Shown here piece after piece: positions 34,610 to 44,193 of a DNA stretch of 64,000 nt. The stretch spans positions 3,224,001 to 3,288,000 of the forward strand of contig NZ_CP095757.1 of the NCBI RefSeq assembly GCF_023093535.1, written 5' to 3'. The notes under the pieces are model-generated. The model made no database searches. It saw only the letters and a program-made list of their open reading frames with translations, and was not told the origin of the DNA. This DNA is from Halovivax limisalsi (lineage in GTDB: Archaea > Halobacteriota > Halobacteria > Halobacteriales > Natrialbaceae). A program made the position numbers and the translations under genes. The number at the start of each line of letters is the position of its first letter. The stretch's first letter is position 1.

Positions 34610-35449
34610 TCAGCGACCGAGCACGGCCCGAAGCGCGAACAGGAGGTTCTCCTTGCGTTCGCGAACCCGGCGGTAGAAGTACGAGAACCACTTGTCGCCG
34701 TAGGGGGCGTACTGCCAGACTTCGTAGCCCCGATCGACGAGGTCGTACTGGGCGTCCTCGCGAACGCCCATCAGCATCTGGATCTCGAAGTCGGTGCCGT
34801 ACTCGTCGTGGAGGTCTGTCGCGTAGTCGATCATCGCGGGGTCGTGACTGCCGACGGCGATCCCGCCCTCGAAGTGTTCGAACGCGTAGGCGAGCAAGTC
34901 GCGATAGGCCTCGTCGACGCGCGATTTCTCCTTGTGGGCGATCGATTTCGGTTCGTCGTAGGCGCCCTTGACGAACCTGACCTTGCCGGGGACGTCCGCG
35001 AGGCGTTCGATATCCTCGCGGGTCCGTTCGAGATTCGCCTGGACGCAGACGCCGACGCCGCCGTCGTGCTTGCGCGCGAGATCCTCGTAGACGTCGAGCG
35101 TGACGTCGGTCGTCGTGTGGTCCTCCATGTCGATCCAGACGAAGACGTCGCGCGCGGCGGCGTGGTCGACGATGTCGGTGACGAGCTCCCGGAACGCGTC
35201 GCCGCCGAGGTCGAGCCCCAGTTGCGAGGGCTTGATCGAGATGCACGCCGAGAGCCCGGCTTCGTCGATCCGGTCGACGAGATCGCGGTAGGCGGCGGCG
35301 TCGGCTTCGGCCGGTTCGCGCTCGTCGTAGTGTTCGCCGAGGAGGTTCAGGATGACCGAGACGTTGCGCTGGTTGAGCTCGCGGGCGTGGTCGATCGCCG
35401 ACTCCGGCGACTCGCCGGCGACGAACCGACTCGCGATCGGGGGTAACAT
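34610..35449 (-). CDS. proline dehydrogenase
   Basis: A 279-residue monofunctional FAD-dependent ProDH that oxidises proline to pyrroline-5-carboxylate. TIM-barrel features are visible: SACISIKPSQLGLDL near 68, FVWIDMEDHTTTDVTLDVYE, VQANLERTREDI, VRFVKGAYDEPKSIA, IQMLMGVREDAQYDLV and the substrate-binding YFYRRVRERKEN near the C-terminus. Length and motifs match the short bacterial/archaeal PutB-like form. P5C dehydrogenase is not adjacent. Confidence 0.92.
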   Translation of the reverse strand: MLPPIASRFVAGESPESAIDHARELNQRNVSVILNLLGEHYDEREPAEADAAAYRDLVDRIDEAGLSACISIKPSQLGLDLGGDAFRELVTDIVDHAAARDVFVWIDMEDHTTTDVTLDVYEDLARKHDGGVGVCVQANLERTREDIERLADVPGKVRFVKGAYDEPKSIAHKEKSRVDEAYRDLLAYAFEHFEGGIAVGSHDPAMIDYATDLHDEYGTDFEIQMLMGVREDAQYDLVDRGYEVWQYAPYGDKWFSYFYRRVRERKENLLFALRAVLGR

Positions 35450-35655
35450 ACGGGAGACATTCGAGGCCGGCTATTTGTGCGTTGATACTCGGCGGTACGC
35501 GTGACGCCGAGACGGCATCGGCGGACCGATACGAGCCGGTTGCCGTCTCGTGTCGTCGGACTGGATCCGGTGAAACCCGACGTCGGACCGCCCTTGCGAC
35601 GCTGGTCGAACGTGGCGTCAGGATCTCGCGATCGGTCCCGTCGCGAGTGAGTGCC

Positions 35656-35661
35656 GTTAAG
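35656..35661 (+). promoter_or_regulatory. TATA-like box for carS
   Basis: GTTAAG about 29 bases before the carS ATG. Confidence 0.35.
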
Positions 35662-35687
35662 AGGGGGCGGTCCGTGCGTCGCCGGTA

Positions 35688-36233
35688 ATGGGAGTGCTCT
35701 CGACGATCGTCGTCGCGTTCTGGGTGATGCTGCCCGCGTACGTGCCGAACAATGCGGCCGTGCTGGCCGGCGGCGGGCGTCCGATCGACGGCGGTCGCAC
35801 GTGGGGCGAGTCGAGGCTGCTCGGCGACGGCAAGACCTGGCGCGGGACGGCCGTCGGGACGGCGGTCGGGACCGGACTGGCGGTCGTGTTGAACGCGATC
35901 GCGGGCGACATCGGTTCGGTGCTGGGGACGACGCTGCCGACGTTTCCCCTCGCGGTCGCGCTCGCATTGCCGTTCGGCGCCATGTGCGGCGACATCGCAG
36001 CCTCGTTCCTGAAGCGCCGGACCGGGCGGCGGCGAGGCGCCCCGTTCCCCGTCGTCGACCAGCTCGACTTCGTCGTGCTCGCGCTCGCGTTCGCGTTCGT
36101 CGCCGCGCCCGGCTGGTTCCGCGAGACGTTCACGATCGAGGTGCTCGCAGCCGTCCTCGTCCTCACGCCGATCCTGCACGTCGGGACGAACGTCATCGCC
36201 TACTGGCTCGGGTTCAAAGACGAGCCGTGGTGA
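35688..36233 (+). CDS. carS: CDP-2,3-bis-(O-geranylgeranyl)-sn-glycerol synthase
   Basis: Transfers CMP from CTP to the diether phosphatidate analogue to give CDP-archaeol, the precursor of archaeal polar lipids. A 181-residue integral membrane protein with four to five helices. Signature elements: MLPAYVPNNAAVLAGGGRPI, LLGDGKTWRGTAVGT, PFGAMCGDIAASFLKRRTG and VVDQLDFVVLAL. The C-terminal LTPILHVGTNVIAYWLG is also family-typical. It lies about 4.3 kb from egsA, which acts early in the same pathway. Confidence 0.95.
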   Translation: MGVLSTIVVAFWVMLPAYVPNNAAVLAGGGRPIDGGRTWGESRLLGDGKTWRGTAVGTAVGTGLAVVLNAIAGDIGSVLGTTLPTFPLAVALALPFGAMCGDIAASFLKRRTGRRRGAPFPVVDQLDFVVLALAFAFVAAPGWFRETFTIEVLAAVLVLTPILHVGTNVIAYWLGFKDEPW

Positions 36234-36297
36234 CCAGGCCGGGCGTTCGGCCGTTCGATCAGTTCCACGGAGACCGTCTCAGGGAAGCTCCGACGGA

Positions 36298-37098
36298 CTA
36301 TCGTCCGGAGTCGGGCGAGTCGATCCGGAGCTGCCCGACGAACGATACCGTGTCGTCGACCGTTCGCTCGAACCAGGGATCGTCCTGAAAGAAGAAGTGA
36401 TCGCCCGAGGGCGTCCGGAGTTCGACGTCCACGCCGGCGAGCCGGAGTGCGTCGCGATAGGCGCGCGTCTCGCGCAACGTGAGCCACTCGTCCTCGGTAC
36501 CGTGATACAGGCGGGCCGGCGGGTGGTCCGGCGTCACTCGTTCGCGCGGCGAGGCCTCCCGGTATCGCTCCGCGATGGCCGACGGCGGACCGCCCATGAA
36601 CTCCGCCGTCTCTCCATCCTCGCGCGCGCCGAGGAGATCGTACGGACCCGCGAAGCCGATGAGACCGTCGACCCCGCACCGCTCGTCACCGAACGCGTCG
36701 TCCGGCGGGGGAGTATCGTTCGGCGCGGCGGCGGTCAACGCGGCGAGGTGCGCGCCGGCGGAGTGACCACAGAGCACGACCCGTCTCGGTCGTCGGCCCG
36801 CGGGTGACGCCGCCCTGGTCCACCGGACGGCGCTTTTGACGTCTTTCAGGGCGGCCGGGTAGGTGGCGTCGCCGGCGAGCCGATAGTCGACCGTGACCGC
36901 GGGGATCCCCCGCGCAGCCAGCGCGCGAGCGCGCTCCGCGAAGAACGAGCGCTCGCCGCGGTTCCAGACACCGCCGTGGACCAACAGGATCGTCGTGTCG
37001 AGTCGCTCACTCGCCGGCGGCAGGTACGTAGTTGCGAACAGGTCGCGCTCCTCGGTACGCTTGAACCGGATTTCCCGGTCGACCGTGACGTCGCTCAC
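36298..37098 (-). CDS. alpha/beta hydrolase (esterase/lipase family)
   Basis: A 266-residue hydrolase of the COG0657/BD-FAE type. LLVHGGVWNRGER carries the HGG(V)W oxyanion motif, the nucleophile elbow is LCGHSAGAHLAAL, and the acid/His end includes YHGTEDEWLTL and SGDHFFF. The start is uncertain: GTG at 37098 (MSDVTVDREIRF) has TATA-like CATTTC 28 bases upstream, whereas ATG 37179 would add 27 Arg-rich residues. Substrate unknown. Confidence 0.8.
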   Translation of the reverse strand: MSDVTVDREIRFKRTEERDLFATTYLPPASERLDTTILLVHGGVWNRGERSFFAERARALAARGIPAVTVDYRLAGDATYPAALKDVKSAVRWTRAASPAGRRPRRVVLCGHSAGAHLAALTAAAPNDTPPPDDAFGDERCGVDGLIGFAGPYDLLGAREDGETAEFMGGPPSAIAERYREASPRERVTPDHPPARLYHGTEDEWLTLRETRAYRDALRLAGVDVELRTPSGDHFFFQDDPWFERTVDDTVSFVGQLRIDSPDSGR

Positions 37099-37182
37099 GT
37101 GCCGATTCGTGACAGAAGAACGTGAAATGCGTTCCGACCGACGGAGAGATGTGGTCGGCCCCGGTCGGGTGCGTTCCACACC

Positions 37183-37190
37183 GTTTATCT
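37183..37190 (+). promoter_or_regulatory. TATA-like box for pyrE
   Basis: GTTTATCT centred about 27 bases before the pyrE ATG; leaderless mRNA expected. Confidence 0.5.
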
Positions 37191-37213
37191 CGGTCGACTG
37201 AATCGCTTCGCGT

Positions 37214-37747
37214 ATGACGGATCAGGACCTCATCGACGCGCTCCGAGACGCGGAGGCCGTCGAGTTCGGCGAATTCGAGCTGTCCCACGGCGGGACGAGC
37301 GAGTACTACGTCGACAAGTACCGCTTCGAGACGGATCCGGCGTGTCTGTCTGCGATCGCGAACGCCTTCGCGGATCGGCTGGACGCGGACGACACACTCG
37401 GCGGCGTCGCGCTCGGCGGCGTCCCGCTGGCGGCGGCGACGAGCGTCGCCGCGGACGTCCCCTACGTCATCGCGCGCAAGCAGCGCAAGGAGTACGGGAC
37501 GGGGAACCTGATCGAGGGCCGCCTGGAGGAAGGCGAGTCGGTCGTCGTGGTCGAGGACATCGTGACGACGGGAACCAGCCTGGTCGAGGCCGTCGAGGCG
37601 CTCCGCGAAGCGGGCGCGACGGTCGAGCGCGCGCTCGTCGTCGTCGACCGCGAGGAGGGCGGCCGAGAGGCGGTCGAGGAGGCCGGCGTCGAAATGGAGG
37701 CCCTCGTCACGGCCAGCGAGTTACTCGCCGACGCCGACCGCCAGTAG
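37214..37747 (+). CDS. pyrE: orotate phosphoribosyltransferase
   Basis: Joins orotate and PRPP to form OMP in de novo pyrimidine synthesis. It is 177 residues: [20 protein letters not shown] near 22, [19 protein letters not shown], the conserved [15 protein letters not shown] segment with catalytic Lys/Arg, and the PRPP loop [20 protein letters not shown]. The length matches archaeal PyrE, which is widely used as a genetic marker in haloarchaea. carB of the same pathway is 26 kb away. Confidence 0.96.
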   Translation: MTDQDLIDALRDAEAVEFGEFELSHGGTSEYYVDKYRFETDPACLSAIANAFADRLDADDTLGGVALGGVPLAAATSVAADVPYVIARKQRKEYGTGNLIEGRLEEGESVVVVEDIVTTGTSLVEAVEALREAGATVERALVVVDREEGGREAVEEAGVEMEALVTASELLADADRQ

Positions 37748-37851
37748 GTGTCACAGCAGTTCTCCCGCGGGACGTCCGACGGCCTCGCCGACGGTCCGAA
37801 CACCGATCGGATCGCGCGTCGGTCGCCCGGCCTGCGGACGGCACCAAAATG

Positions 37852-37859
37852 TTTTTAAG
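37852..37859 (+). promoter_or_regulatory. TATA-like box for the thrS transcript
   Basis: TTTTTAAG preceded by a purine-rich BRE-like CCAAAATG. Transcription is expected to begin near 37880, just before a short open frame. Confidence 0.6.
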
Positions 37860-37884
37860 TCGGTCGGAATTACGCGTAGTCACG

Positions 37885-37926
37885 ATGGTAGGTGTCCGCT
37901 TTACAGGGCCGTTCGCCCGCTTCTAA
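37885..37926 (+). CDS. 13-residue leader peptide frame upstream of thrS
   Basis: ATG 37885 opens a 13-codon frame, MVGVRFTGPFARF, ending at TAA 37924-37926. It lies about 29 bases after a strong TATA-like box, exactly where a leaderless frame would begin. It contains one Thr codon (ACA) and other codons rare in this GC-rich genome (GTA, GGG). Bases 37887-37894 (GGTAGGTG), starting in the ATG itself, can pair perfectly with 37929-37936 (CACCTACC) just after the stop. The frame may therefore control thrS by coupling translation to RNA folding; this is inference. Confidence 0.45.
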   Translation: MVGVRFTGPFARF

Positions 37927-37936
37927 CTCACCTACC
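37887..37936 (+). promoter_or_regulatory. thrS leader hairpin
   Basis: A perfect 8-bp inverted repeat, GGTAGGTG...CACCTACC, encloses the whole leader frame, with a 34-base loop. Forming it would hide the leader start codon; a translating ribosome would open it. Confidence 0.5.
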
Positions 37937-38025
37937 GTCCGCTGTGTCGCAATCCGCGTCGCAGTGGGCGGTCCGCGCGGACGCCGATCCGGGCTTCTCA
38001 CCGAAGTACCACACCGATACGTCCC

Positions 38026-39972
38026 ATGTCAGCATCAGATTCACAGCCACAGATAGCGGTCGTACTGCCAGACGGATCAGAGCTCTCGGTCGACCCCGGC
38101 GCGACCGTCGAGGACTGCGCCTACGAGATCGGTCCCGGCCTCGGGCGCGACACCGTCGCCGGCAAACTCGACGGCGAGCTCGTCGCCAAGGAGGAGCCGG
38201 TCTACGACGGAGCGGCCCTCGAGATCGTCACCGAGGGGTCCGACGAGTACCTCCGGGTCATGCGCCACTCCGCCGCCCACGCGCTGGCCCAGGCCGTCGA
38301 GCGCCGCTTCGGCGAGGACGTCCAGCTCGCCATCGGTCCGCCGACCGACGACGGCTTCTACTACGACTTCGACGAGCTCGACGTCGACGAGGACGACCTC
38401 CCCGAACTCGAGGCCGAGATCGAGAAGATCGTCGACGCAGACTACGACATCGAACGCGAGGAGGTCTCGATCGCGGCGGCCGAGGAGCGCCTGGCCGACG
38501 AGCCCTACAAGCTCGAACTCCTCGAGGAACTGGCCGACGAGGGCGAGACGGTCACCTTCTACCGCCAGGGCGAGTGGGAGGACCTCTGTGCCGGCCCGCA
38601 CGTCGACTCGACGGGCGAGATCGGCGCCGTGAAACTCCTCGAGATCGCCGGCGCCTACTGGCGCGGCGACGAGGACAACCCGATGCAGACCCGCATCTAC
38701 GGTACCGCCTTCGAGAGCGAGAGCGACCTCGAGGACTTCCTGGAACGCCGCGAGGAGGCCAAAGAGCGCGACCACCGCAAGATCGGCCGCGAGATGGACC
38801 TCTTCTCGATCCAGGACGTCACGGGTCCCGGCCTCCCGCTGTATCACCCGCCGGGCAAGCGCATCCTGCGCGAACTCTCGGGCTTCGTCGAGGAACTCAA
38901 CGAGGACGCGGGCTACGAGTACGTCGAGACGCCCCACCTCTTCAAGACCGACCTCTGGAAGCAGTCGGGCCACTACGACAACTACCGGGAGGACATGTTC
39001 GTCTTCGAACTCGGCGACGACGAGTTCGGTCTGAAGCCGATGAACTGTCCGGGTCACGCCTCGATCTTCGAGGACCACTCCTGGAGTTACCGCGACCTGC
39101 CCGTCCGGTACGCCGAGAACGGCAAGGTCTACCGCAAGGAACAGCGGGGCGAACTCTCCGGGCTCTCGCGCGTCTGGGCGTTCACGATCGACGACGGCCA
39201 CCTCTTCGTCCGCCCGGACCAGATCGAAGCCGAGGTCGAGGCGATCATGGACGCCATCGACGAGGTGCTCTCGACGTTCGATCTCGAGTACGAGGTGGCG
39301 CTGGCCACGCGCCCCGAGAAGTCCGTCGGCAGCGACGAGATCTGGGAGCGCGCCGAGTCCCAGCTCGAGTCCGTCCTCGAACGTCGGAAGATGGACTACG
39401 ACCTGGAGGCCGGCGACGGCGCCTTCTACGGCCCGAAAATCGACTTCGCCTTCGAGGACGCGATCGGACGCAGCTGGGACGGCCCGACCGTCCAGCTGGA
39501 CTTCAACATGCCCGAGCGCTTCGACCTGTCCTACGTCGGCGAGGACAACGAGGAACACCGGCCCGTCATGATCCACCGCGCGCTCTACGGCAGCTACGAG
39601 CGCTTCTTCATGATGCTCATCGAGCACTACGAAGGCAACTTCCCGTTCTGGCTCGCGCCCGAACAGGTGCGCGTGCTCCCCATCTCAGACGACAATCTGG
39701 GCTACGCCCACCGGGTCGCCAACGAGTTCGAGGAGTTCCGCGTCGAGGTCGACCACTCCGACGCCACGCTCGGCCGAAAGATCCGCGCCGCCCACGACGA
39801 CCGCGTCCCCTACCAGATCATCGTCGGCGACGACGAGGCGGCCGAGGGGACGATCTCGGTCCGGGATCGTTTCGAGGACCAGGAGGAGGACGTCGCGATC
39901 GAGGACTTCCGCTCACATCTCGTAGGGGAGCGCGACGAGAAACGGACGGAGCCGGACTTCTTGCAGGACTGA
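38026..39972 (+). CDS. thrS: threonine--tRNA ligase
   Basis: Charges tRNA-Thr. At 648 residues it has the bacterial-type domain order: N-terminal TGS ([21 protein letters not shown]), the editing/SAD domain with [15 protein letters not shown] and [17 protein letters not shown], the class II catalytic core ([11 protein letters not shown] with zinc ligand C341; [18 protein letters not shown]) and the anticodon-binding domain ([18 protein letters not shown]). Halobacteria use this bacterial-type enzyme. The start is ATG 38026, about 100 bases after the leader frame. Confidence 0.96.
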   Translation: MSASDSQPQIAVVLPDGSELSVDPGATVEDCAYEIGPGLGRDTVAGKLDGELVAKEEPVYDGAALEIVTEGSDEYLRVMRHSAAHALAQAVERRFGEDVQLAIGPPTDDGFYYDFDELDVDEDDLPELEAEIEKIVDADYDIEREEVSIAAAEERLADEPYKLELLEELADEGETVTFYRQGEWEDLCAGPHVDSTGEIGAVKLLEIAGAYWRGDEDNPMQTRIYGTAFESESDLEDFLERREEAKERDHRKIGREMDLFSIQDVTGPGLPLYHPPGKRILRELSGFVEELNEDAGYEYVETPHLFKTDLWKQSGHYDNYREDMFVFELGDDEFGLKPMNCPGHASIFEDHSWSYRDLPVRYAENGKVYRKEQRGELSGLSRVWAFTIDDGHLFVRPDQIEAEVEAIMDAIDEVLSTFDLEYEVALATRPEKSVGSDEIWERAESQLESVLERRKMDYDLEAGDGAFYGPKIDFAFEDAIGRSWDGPTVQLDFNMPERFDLSYVGEDNEEHRPVMIHRALYGSYERFFMMLIEHYEGNFPFWLAPEQVRVLPISDDNLGYAHRVANEFEEFRVEVDHSDATLGRKIRAAHDDRVPYQIIVGDDEAAEGTISVRDRFEDQEEDVAIEDFRSHLVGERDEKRTEPDFLQD

Positions 39973-40164
39973 GACAGTGTCCCGCTGGGGTGAGCCACAT
40001 CCCGCCATCCACGTCAGCGCGAGCGGCCGGAGCCGGCAGAGAATTCCTGCACGGCGGTCTGGACAGCGACGCGGCCACAACCGCCGATCGGTTGGCTGTG
40101 TCGGCCCTCTCAGAGTGGCCAGCCTCCCACTTCGCTCAGAAAAGCGGACCGGTTGGTCCGGTCG

Positions 40165-43100
40165 CTACGCGGGCCCGCGGAGGGTTGCGGGGCCGGTGAG
40201 CGCGAGACCAGCAGTCGACGACGAACACGCCTGACGCTGGAGCGTCGCCGTCGAGCCGTCGGCGGGCCCGACGAACCGCTCACAGACCTGGGAACCGTCC
40301 GCAGCCGTGGCGGTGAGTTCGATCTCGTACTCGTCGCCGTCGGCGTAATACTCGTAGGGCGACTCGGACCCGGACGTGGCGCTGAACTCGGCCATAATCG
40401 ATCCGGTGTCGAGATTCGTCACCGTCACGGTCGCGCTCTGGGCGTCGGCGACGGCCCAGTCGATGCCGAATTCCGCGTAGCCGTAGGTACCGGTGGTGCT
40501 CTCGTCGGTCACCTCGAAGGTCTCGATCGACGGCGCGTCGCCGACATCGCCCTCGACGGTGACGGTCTGGGCGGGCCCGTCGCCCACGCGGATCGACCGT
40601 TCGCCGGGGTTGTCGAGCGTCAGCGTAACCGCGGCGGTCGTGCCGGACGATACGGGGCCCTGGACGTCGATGGTATCGACCTGCTGACCGTCGACGTACA
40701 CCGGAATGGATCCGCTCTCGTCTGCGTCGGTGTACAGCGCTTCGACGGTAACCTCGTCACCGGGAGCGACGGACGCGTTGGGGACGATGGTCCCGAACAA
40801 CCGAATCGTCGACTGGCCAACGGAACTCTCCATTGGCTGTTCGACGCCACCATCGACGATTCGGACCGATTCGGATCCGTTCGCGCTCGTGTCGAAGTTG
40901 TAGAAACGGTAGCTGGAGTCGGTCGTATTCCGATACCGAATCTGGTAGGAGCCGCTGAGTTCGAGTCCCGGCTGGCTACCGGGGACGAACTCGCCGTCAG
41001 TAGTCGTCTGGTCCTCGACCTCAAACCGCTGATTGTCGGTATCGAGGGCCGGTTTCACCGTGACGGCGAGGGTCCTGTTGGCGACCGGTTGGCCATTCTC
41101 GTCGACGACATCGATCGTCACTGGCTCCGCGTCGGTCGGTAACTGACCAGGTGCCTCGGCAGTGCCAAGGGCGTGCAGGTCCGGGATGCCGTCTCGCGGG
41201 AATGACTCCCCGCCACTGGCTTCCTGAAGAAAGCCAACGCTGTAGTTGTTCCAGCCGGTCTTGCGGTCGAAGATCGAGTTCTGAACGCCGGTGACGACGT
41301 CTGTCGACCACGTAGTCGCGTTCGGATACGTGTAGCTGTGAACCCCGAAGATTGGGTCGCTGTCTATCAGACCAGTTTCGGGATGGAGATTACTCGCGTT
41401 GAACTGCACAAACGGCTCCCAAACCGAACTGGTGAACACGACCCCAGAGTCCACTGCTACTTGCGGAAGGGTTCCAGAGACGGTCTCCGTCTGTGTGAAG
41501 TCGTACTTCTCGGGATTGTTGTCGTAGGCCGGCCGGTTTTCGCCCTCGACGTAGGTCGCGTAGAAGTTGTCGAGGGACTCGCCGGTGACCGCTTCGTAGG
41601 CGGCGGTGAGGTTCTCTCCATCGTTCAGCCGGGCGAAGACGTCCTCAAACGACCGCTGGCCGTCAGTCGCCTCGATGACGCGGCTGTCGATGGCGTTGAT
41701 CACGTCCGACCCGTGCGTGTAATCCGGCCCCCCTATACCTGACCACTCGCCGTTTACCAGATCGACCGGGTTGCCGGGGTTGTGCGCTCGCGCGTCGTCG
41801 TAGGACTTGCCGCCGTACCTGAACGTTGCCTTGCCCTCGTAGAACTCCGCGATCGCTTCCTTCTCCCAGTTTTTGACCGACGCACTCTGACGGGTGTGGA
41901 CGTACTCGTGGATCATGGTCGAGGGGTCGGACTTGAACCAGAACCTGTTGCTGCCCGCTAATCCACCCGGACCGTTCACGTCGCCCGGGACGCCGAACCC
42001 GGTCACGTTCATGGTCGTACCGACCTCGAAGTCCTCAGACATCGTCGTCAGCGCCTCCAGCAGCTGCTGGGGCGGTTCCTCGATGTCCGCATGATCCGCA
42101 ACGACGAGGGTGATGGTCTGCTTCGTGGTCGTCTCGCTCACTCGCTCGTGGGGACCGAGGTAGACGTACCCACCCCCGACTGTCACGTCGGTGGTCGCGG
42201 TCCGGTTTCTCACGGCCAACACGTGGCTTCGTTCGTCGTGGTTCAGATCGTCGAAGAACGCCCAGTCGGCGGTGATCCCCCGACTATCCTTATTCAGGTC
42301 GATCTGTTTCTGGATAGTTACCGACGCCTGCTCGGTCGCTGCATCGGCGGTGACGGTTTCACCGTCGACCGACAGGCCGGTCGTGTCGGTGATCGTGACG
42401 GACGAGCTGTCCAGCTCCGAGAGTATCGCCTCGAAGTCGCCGGCAGCGCCGAGGTCGTACGCGACCGTCATCTCGACCGTTTCGGGTTCCGACGGCAGGA
42501 GGTCGTACGCCTCGGTGATCGAAACCTCCGATCCGAGGACATTGAAGCTGCCGGCGAGAACGCCGTTGACCCGAAGGGAGGTCCAGTTTACCTGCGGCTC
42601 GTCGTAGGTCGTCGCGAGCGTCACTGCCCGTTTCGCTCCAGCGTCGACGGTGACGGTCGCGTTATCGAGCGGCTGGTCGCTGTCCTCTTCGGTCAGCACC
42701 AGTTCTTTCGTGCCGGCCGCCGAGCCGATGTTCTCGACGGTCGCCTGGACCTCGATCTGTTCCCCGACCATGTAACCTGACTGCCCGTCGGGGAGGGAGG
42801 CGTTCACGACGCTGATGTCGGCCTCGTCGGGACGCGTCACGTCGATACTGACGGTCTGGCCGTCGACCGTGATGTTCTGCGTGCCGGCCGATTCGTAGGT
42901 TCGTTCGATCGAGGCGGTCCGCGTCCGGTTCGGCAGCACGGCGACCTCCTTCGTCACGGGTTCGTCGAGTCCGTCGCCGGTGAACTCGACGGTGGCGTTG
43001 TCGTAGGCGTCGCCGGTGTTGGTGTACTCGGCGGTGACCTCGACTGCGTCGCCCACAGTGATCTCCGTATCGGAGGCCCGAAGGTCGGCCAGTTGAACGT

Positions 43101-44193
43101 TGGGCTGGCCGTTCTCGACGCAGTCGCGGTTGGTGAAGTCGGCCGTACCGTCACTGTATCCGAGCGCTTGCTCGCAGAGCGTCGTGCCGTCGGCGGTGGT
43201 TGCCTCGACGGTCACCGCCATCGGATTGTCGAACCGAAACTCCTTGATGTACTGGTCGACGCCGGATTGACCGGAAAATTCGGCCGAGTCGCCGGTCCGG
43301 AGATTCTCGACTGTCACGGTAGTGTCCGTGATCGAACTACCCTGGACGGCCCACTCGACGGTAAGGTTCGTCTCGGCGTTGCGGATAAAGCCGGCTTCCT
43401 CACTGTCGTCGGTCACCGAGAGCGTGTCGATGGCCGGCCCATCCGCGGGCGGGGCGACGGTAACCGTGCCGGCGGTCGTGCCGTCGACGGCGACGGTGTA
43501 CTCGCCCTCGGCGTCGAAGGTCCGATCGAAGGAGACGGTCGTATTCTCCTCGGGCGCGAGCGTGAGCTGCTGGCTATCGACGACGGTCCCGTCGACCAGC
43601 AACTCGGCGGTCGTCGTTCCCTCCGCGGTTCCGGTGTTCGCGTAGTCGGCCGCGACGGTGACGACCTCGCCGACGGTCACCGCCTGCTCGGTGAGGGTCA
43701 CGCCGGTCTGTTCGATGGCGGGCTGGCCACCCTCGCTGCAGTCCTCGAACTCGAGGTTGTCGGTGCCGTCGGCGGGGCCGACGTAGCGCTGACACTGGGT
43801 GGGCCCGTCGCCGGTGACGGTCAGTTCGATCTCGTACTGATCGCCGTCGGTGTAGTACTCGACGGGCGATTCCGATCCCGACGCGCCGGAATACTCCGCG
43901 ACGACCGAGTCGGTGTCGAGATTCGTGACGGTAACCTGGACCGTGTCACCGGACTCGGCGTCGACCGTCCAGTCGATACTGAACTGCGCGTAGCCGTAGT
44001 ACCCGGTGTAACTCTCGTCGACGACCTCGAAGGTCTCGATCGGTCCGGTCGTCGACGAGGCCACGTCTTCCTGGGCAGTGGACTGGCCGAGGTCGACATC
44101 GGCGAGACCGACGCCGACGAACCCCGTCATCAGTACTGTGCCGGTCAACAGCAGTATTGCAATGCCGTATATCCTGTCTCTATTAGTCTTCAT
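40165..44193 (-). CDS. large secreted protein with Ig-like repeats and an HEXXH metallopeptidase-like core
   Basis: A 1342-residue protein with a Sec-type signal peptide (residues 1-31, IYGIAILLLTGTVLMTGFVG). A ~100-residue module occurs three times (about 51-152, 254-358, 1221-1323), each ending in two Cys 18-19 residues apart. The first and last copies are very alike (IETFEV.DES..G.YGYA; SGSESP.EYY.DGD.YEIEL). CARDB-like Ig domains lie at ~155-245, 364-555 and ~1143-1213. The centre has HEYVH at 762-766 followed by WEKEAIAEFYEG, giving a likely third zinc ligand at E779. No C-terminal anchor is seen. Confidence 0.85.
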   Translation of the reverse strand: MKTNRDRIYGIAILLLTGTVLMTGFVGVGLADVDLGQSTAQEDVASSTTGPIETFEVVDESYTGYYGYAQFSIDWTVDAESGDTVQVTVTNLDTDSVVAEYSGASGSESPVEYYTDGDQYEIELTVTGDGPTQCQRYVGPADGTDNLEFEDCSEGGQPAIEQTGVTLTEQAVTVGEVVTVAADYANTGTAEGTTTAELLVDGTVVDSQQLTLAPEENTTVSFDRTFDAEGEYTVAVDGTTAGTVTVAPPADGPAIDTLSVTDDSEEAGFIRNAETNLTVEWAVQGSSITDTTVTVENLRTGDSAEFSGQSGVDQYIKEFRFDNPMAVTVEATTADGTTLCEQALGYSDGTADFTNRDCVENGQPNVQLADLRASDTEITVGDAVEVTAEYTNTGDAYDNATVEFTGDGLDEPVTKEVAVLPNRTRTASIERTYESAGTQNITVDGQTVSIDVTRPDEADISVVNASLPDGQSGYMVGEQIEVQATVENIGSAAGTKELVLTEEDSDQPLDNATVTVDAGAKRAVTLATTYDEPQVNWTSLRVNGVLAGSFNVLGSEVSITEAYDLLPSEPETVEMTVAYDLGAAGDFEAILSELDSSSVTITDTTGLSVDGETVTADAATEQASVTIQKQIDLNKDSRGITADWAFFDDLNHDERSHVLAVRNRTATTDVTVGGGYVYLGPHERVSETTTKQTITLVVADHADIEEPPQQLLEALTTMSEDFEVGTTMNVTGFGVPGDVNGPGGLAGSNRFWFKSDPSTMIHEYVHTRQSASVKNWEKEAIAEFYEGKATFRYGGKSYDDARAHNPGNPVDLVNGEWSGIGGPDYTHGSDVINAIDSRVIEATDGQRSFEDVFARLNDGENLTAAYEAVTGESLDNFYATYVEGENRPAYDNNPEKYDFTQTETVSGTLPQVAVDSGVVFTSSVWEPFVQFNASNLHPETGLIDSDPIFGVHSYTYPNATTWSTDVVTGVQNSIFDRKTGWNNYSVGFLQEASGGESFPRDGIPDLHALGTAEAPGQLPTDAEPVTIDVVDENGQPVANRTLAVTVKPALDTDNQRFEVEDQTTTDGEFVPGSQPGLELSGSYQIRYRNTTDSSYRFYNFDTSANGSESVRIVDGGVEQPMESSVGQSTIRLFGTIVPNASVAPGDEVTVEALYTDADESGSIPVYVDGQQVDTIDVQGPVSSGTTAAVTLTLDNPGERSIRVGDGPAQTVTVEGDVGDAPSIETFEVTDESTTGTYGYAEFGIDWAVADAQSATVTVTNLDTGSIMAEFSATSGSESPYEYYADGDEYEIELTATAADGSQVCERFVGPADGSTATLQRQACSSSTAGLALTGPATLRGPA

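Noticed and set aside
40147-40163. Hairpin GACCGG-TTGGT-CCGGTC at the convergent ends of thrS and the large secreted gene
   Set aside because: Only six pairs and no U-run; common by chance in GC-rich DNA, so not listed as a terminator.
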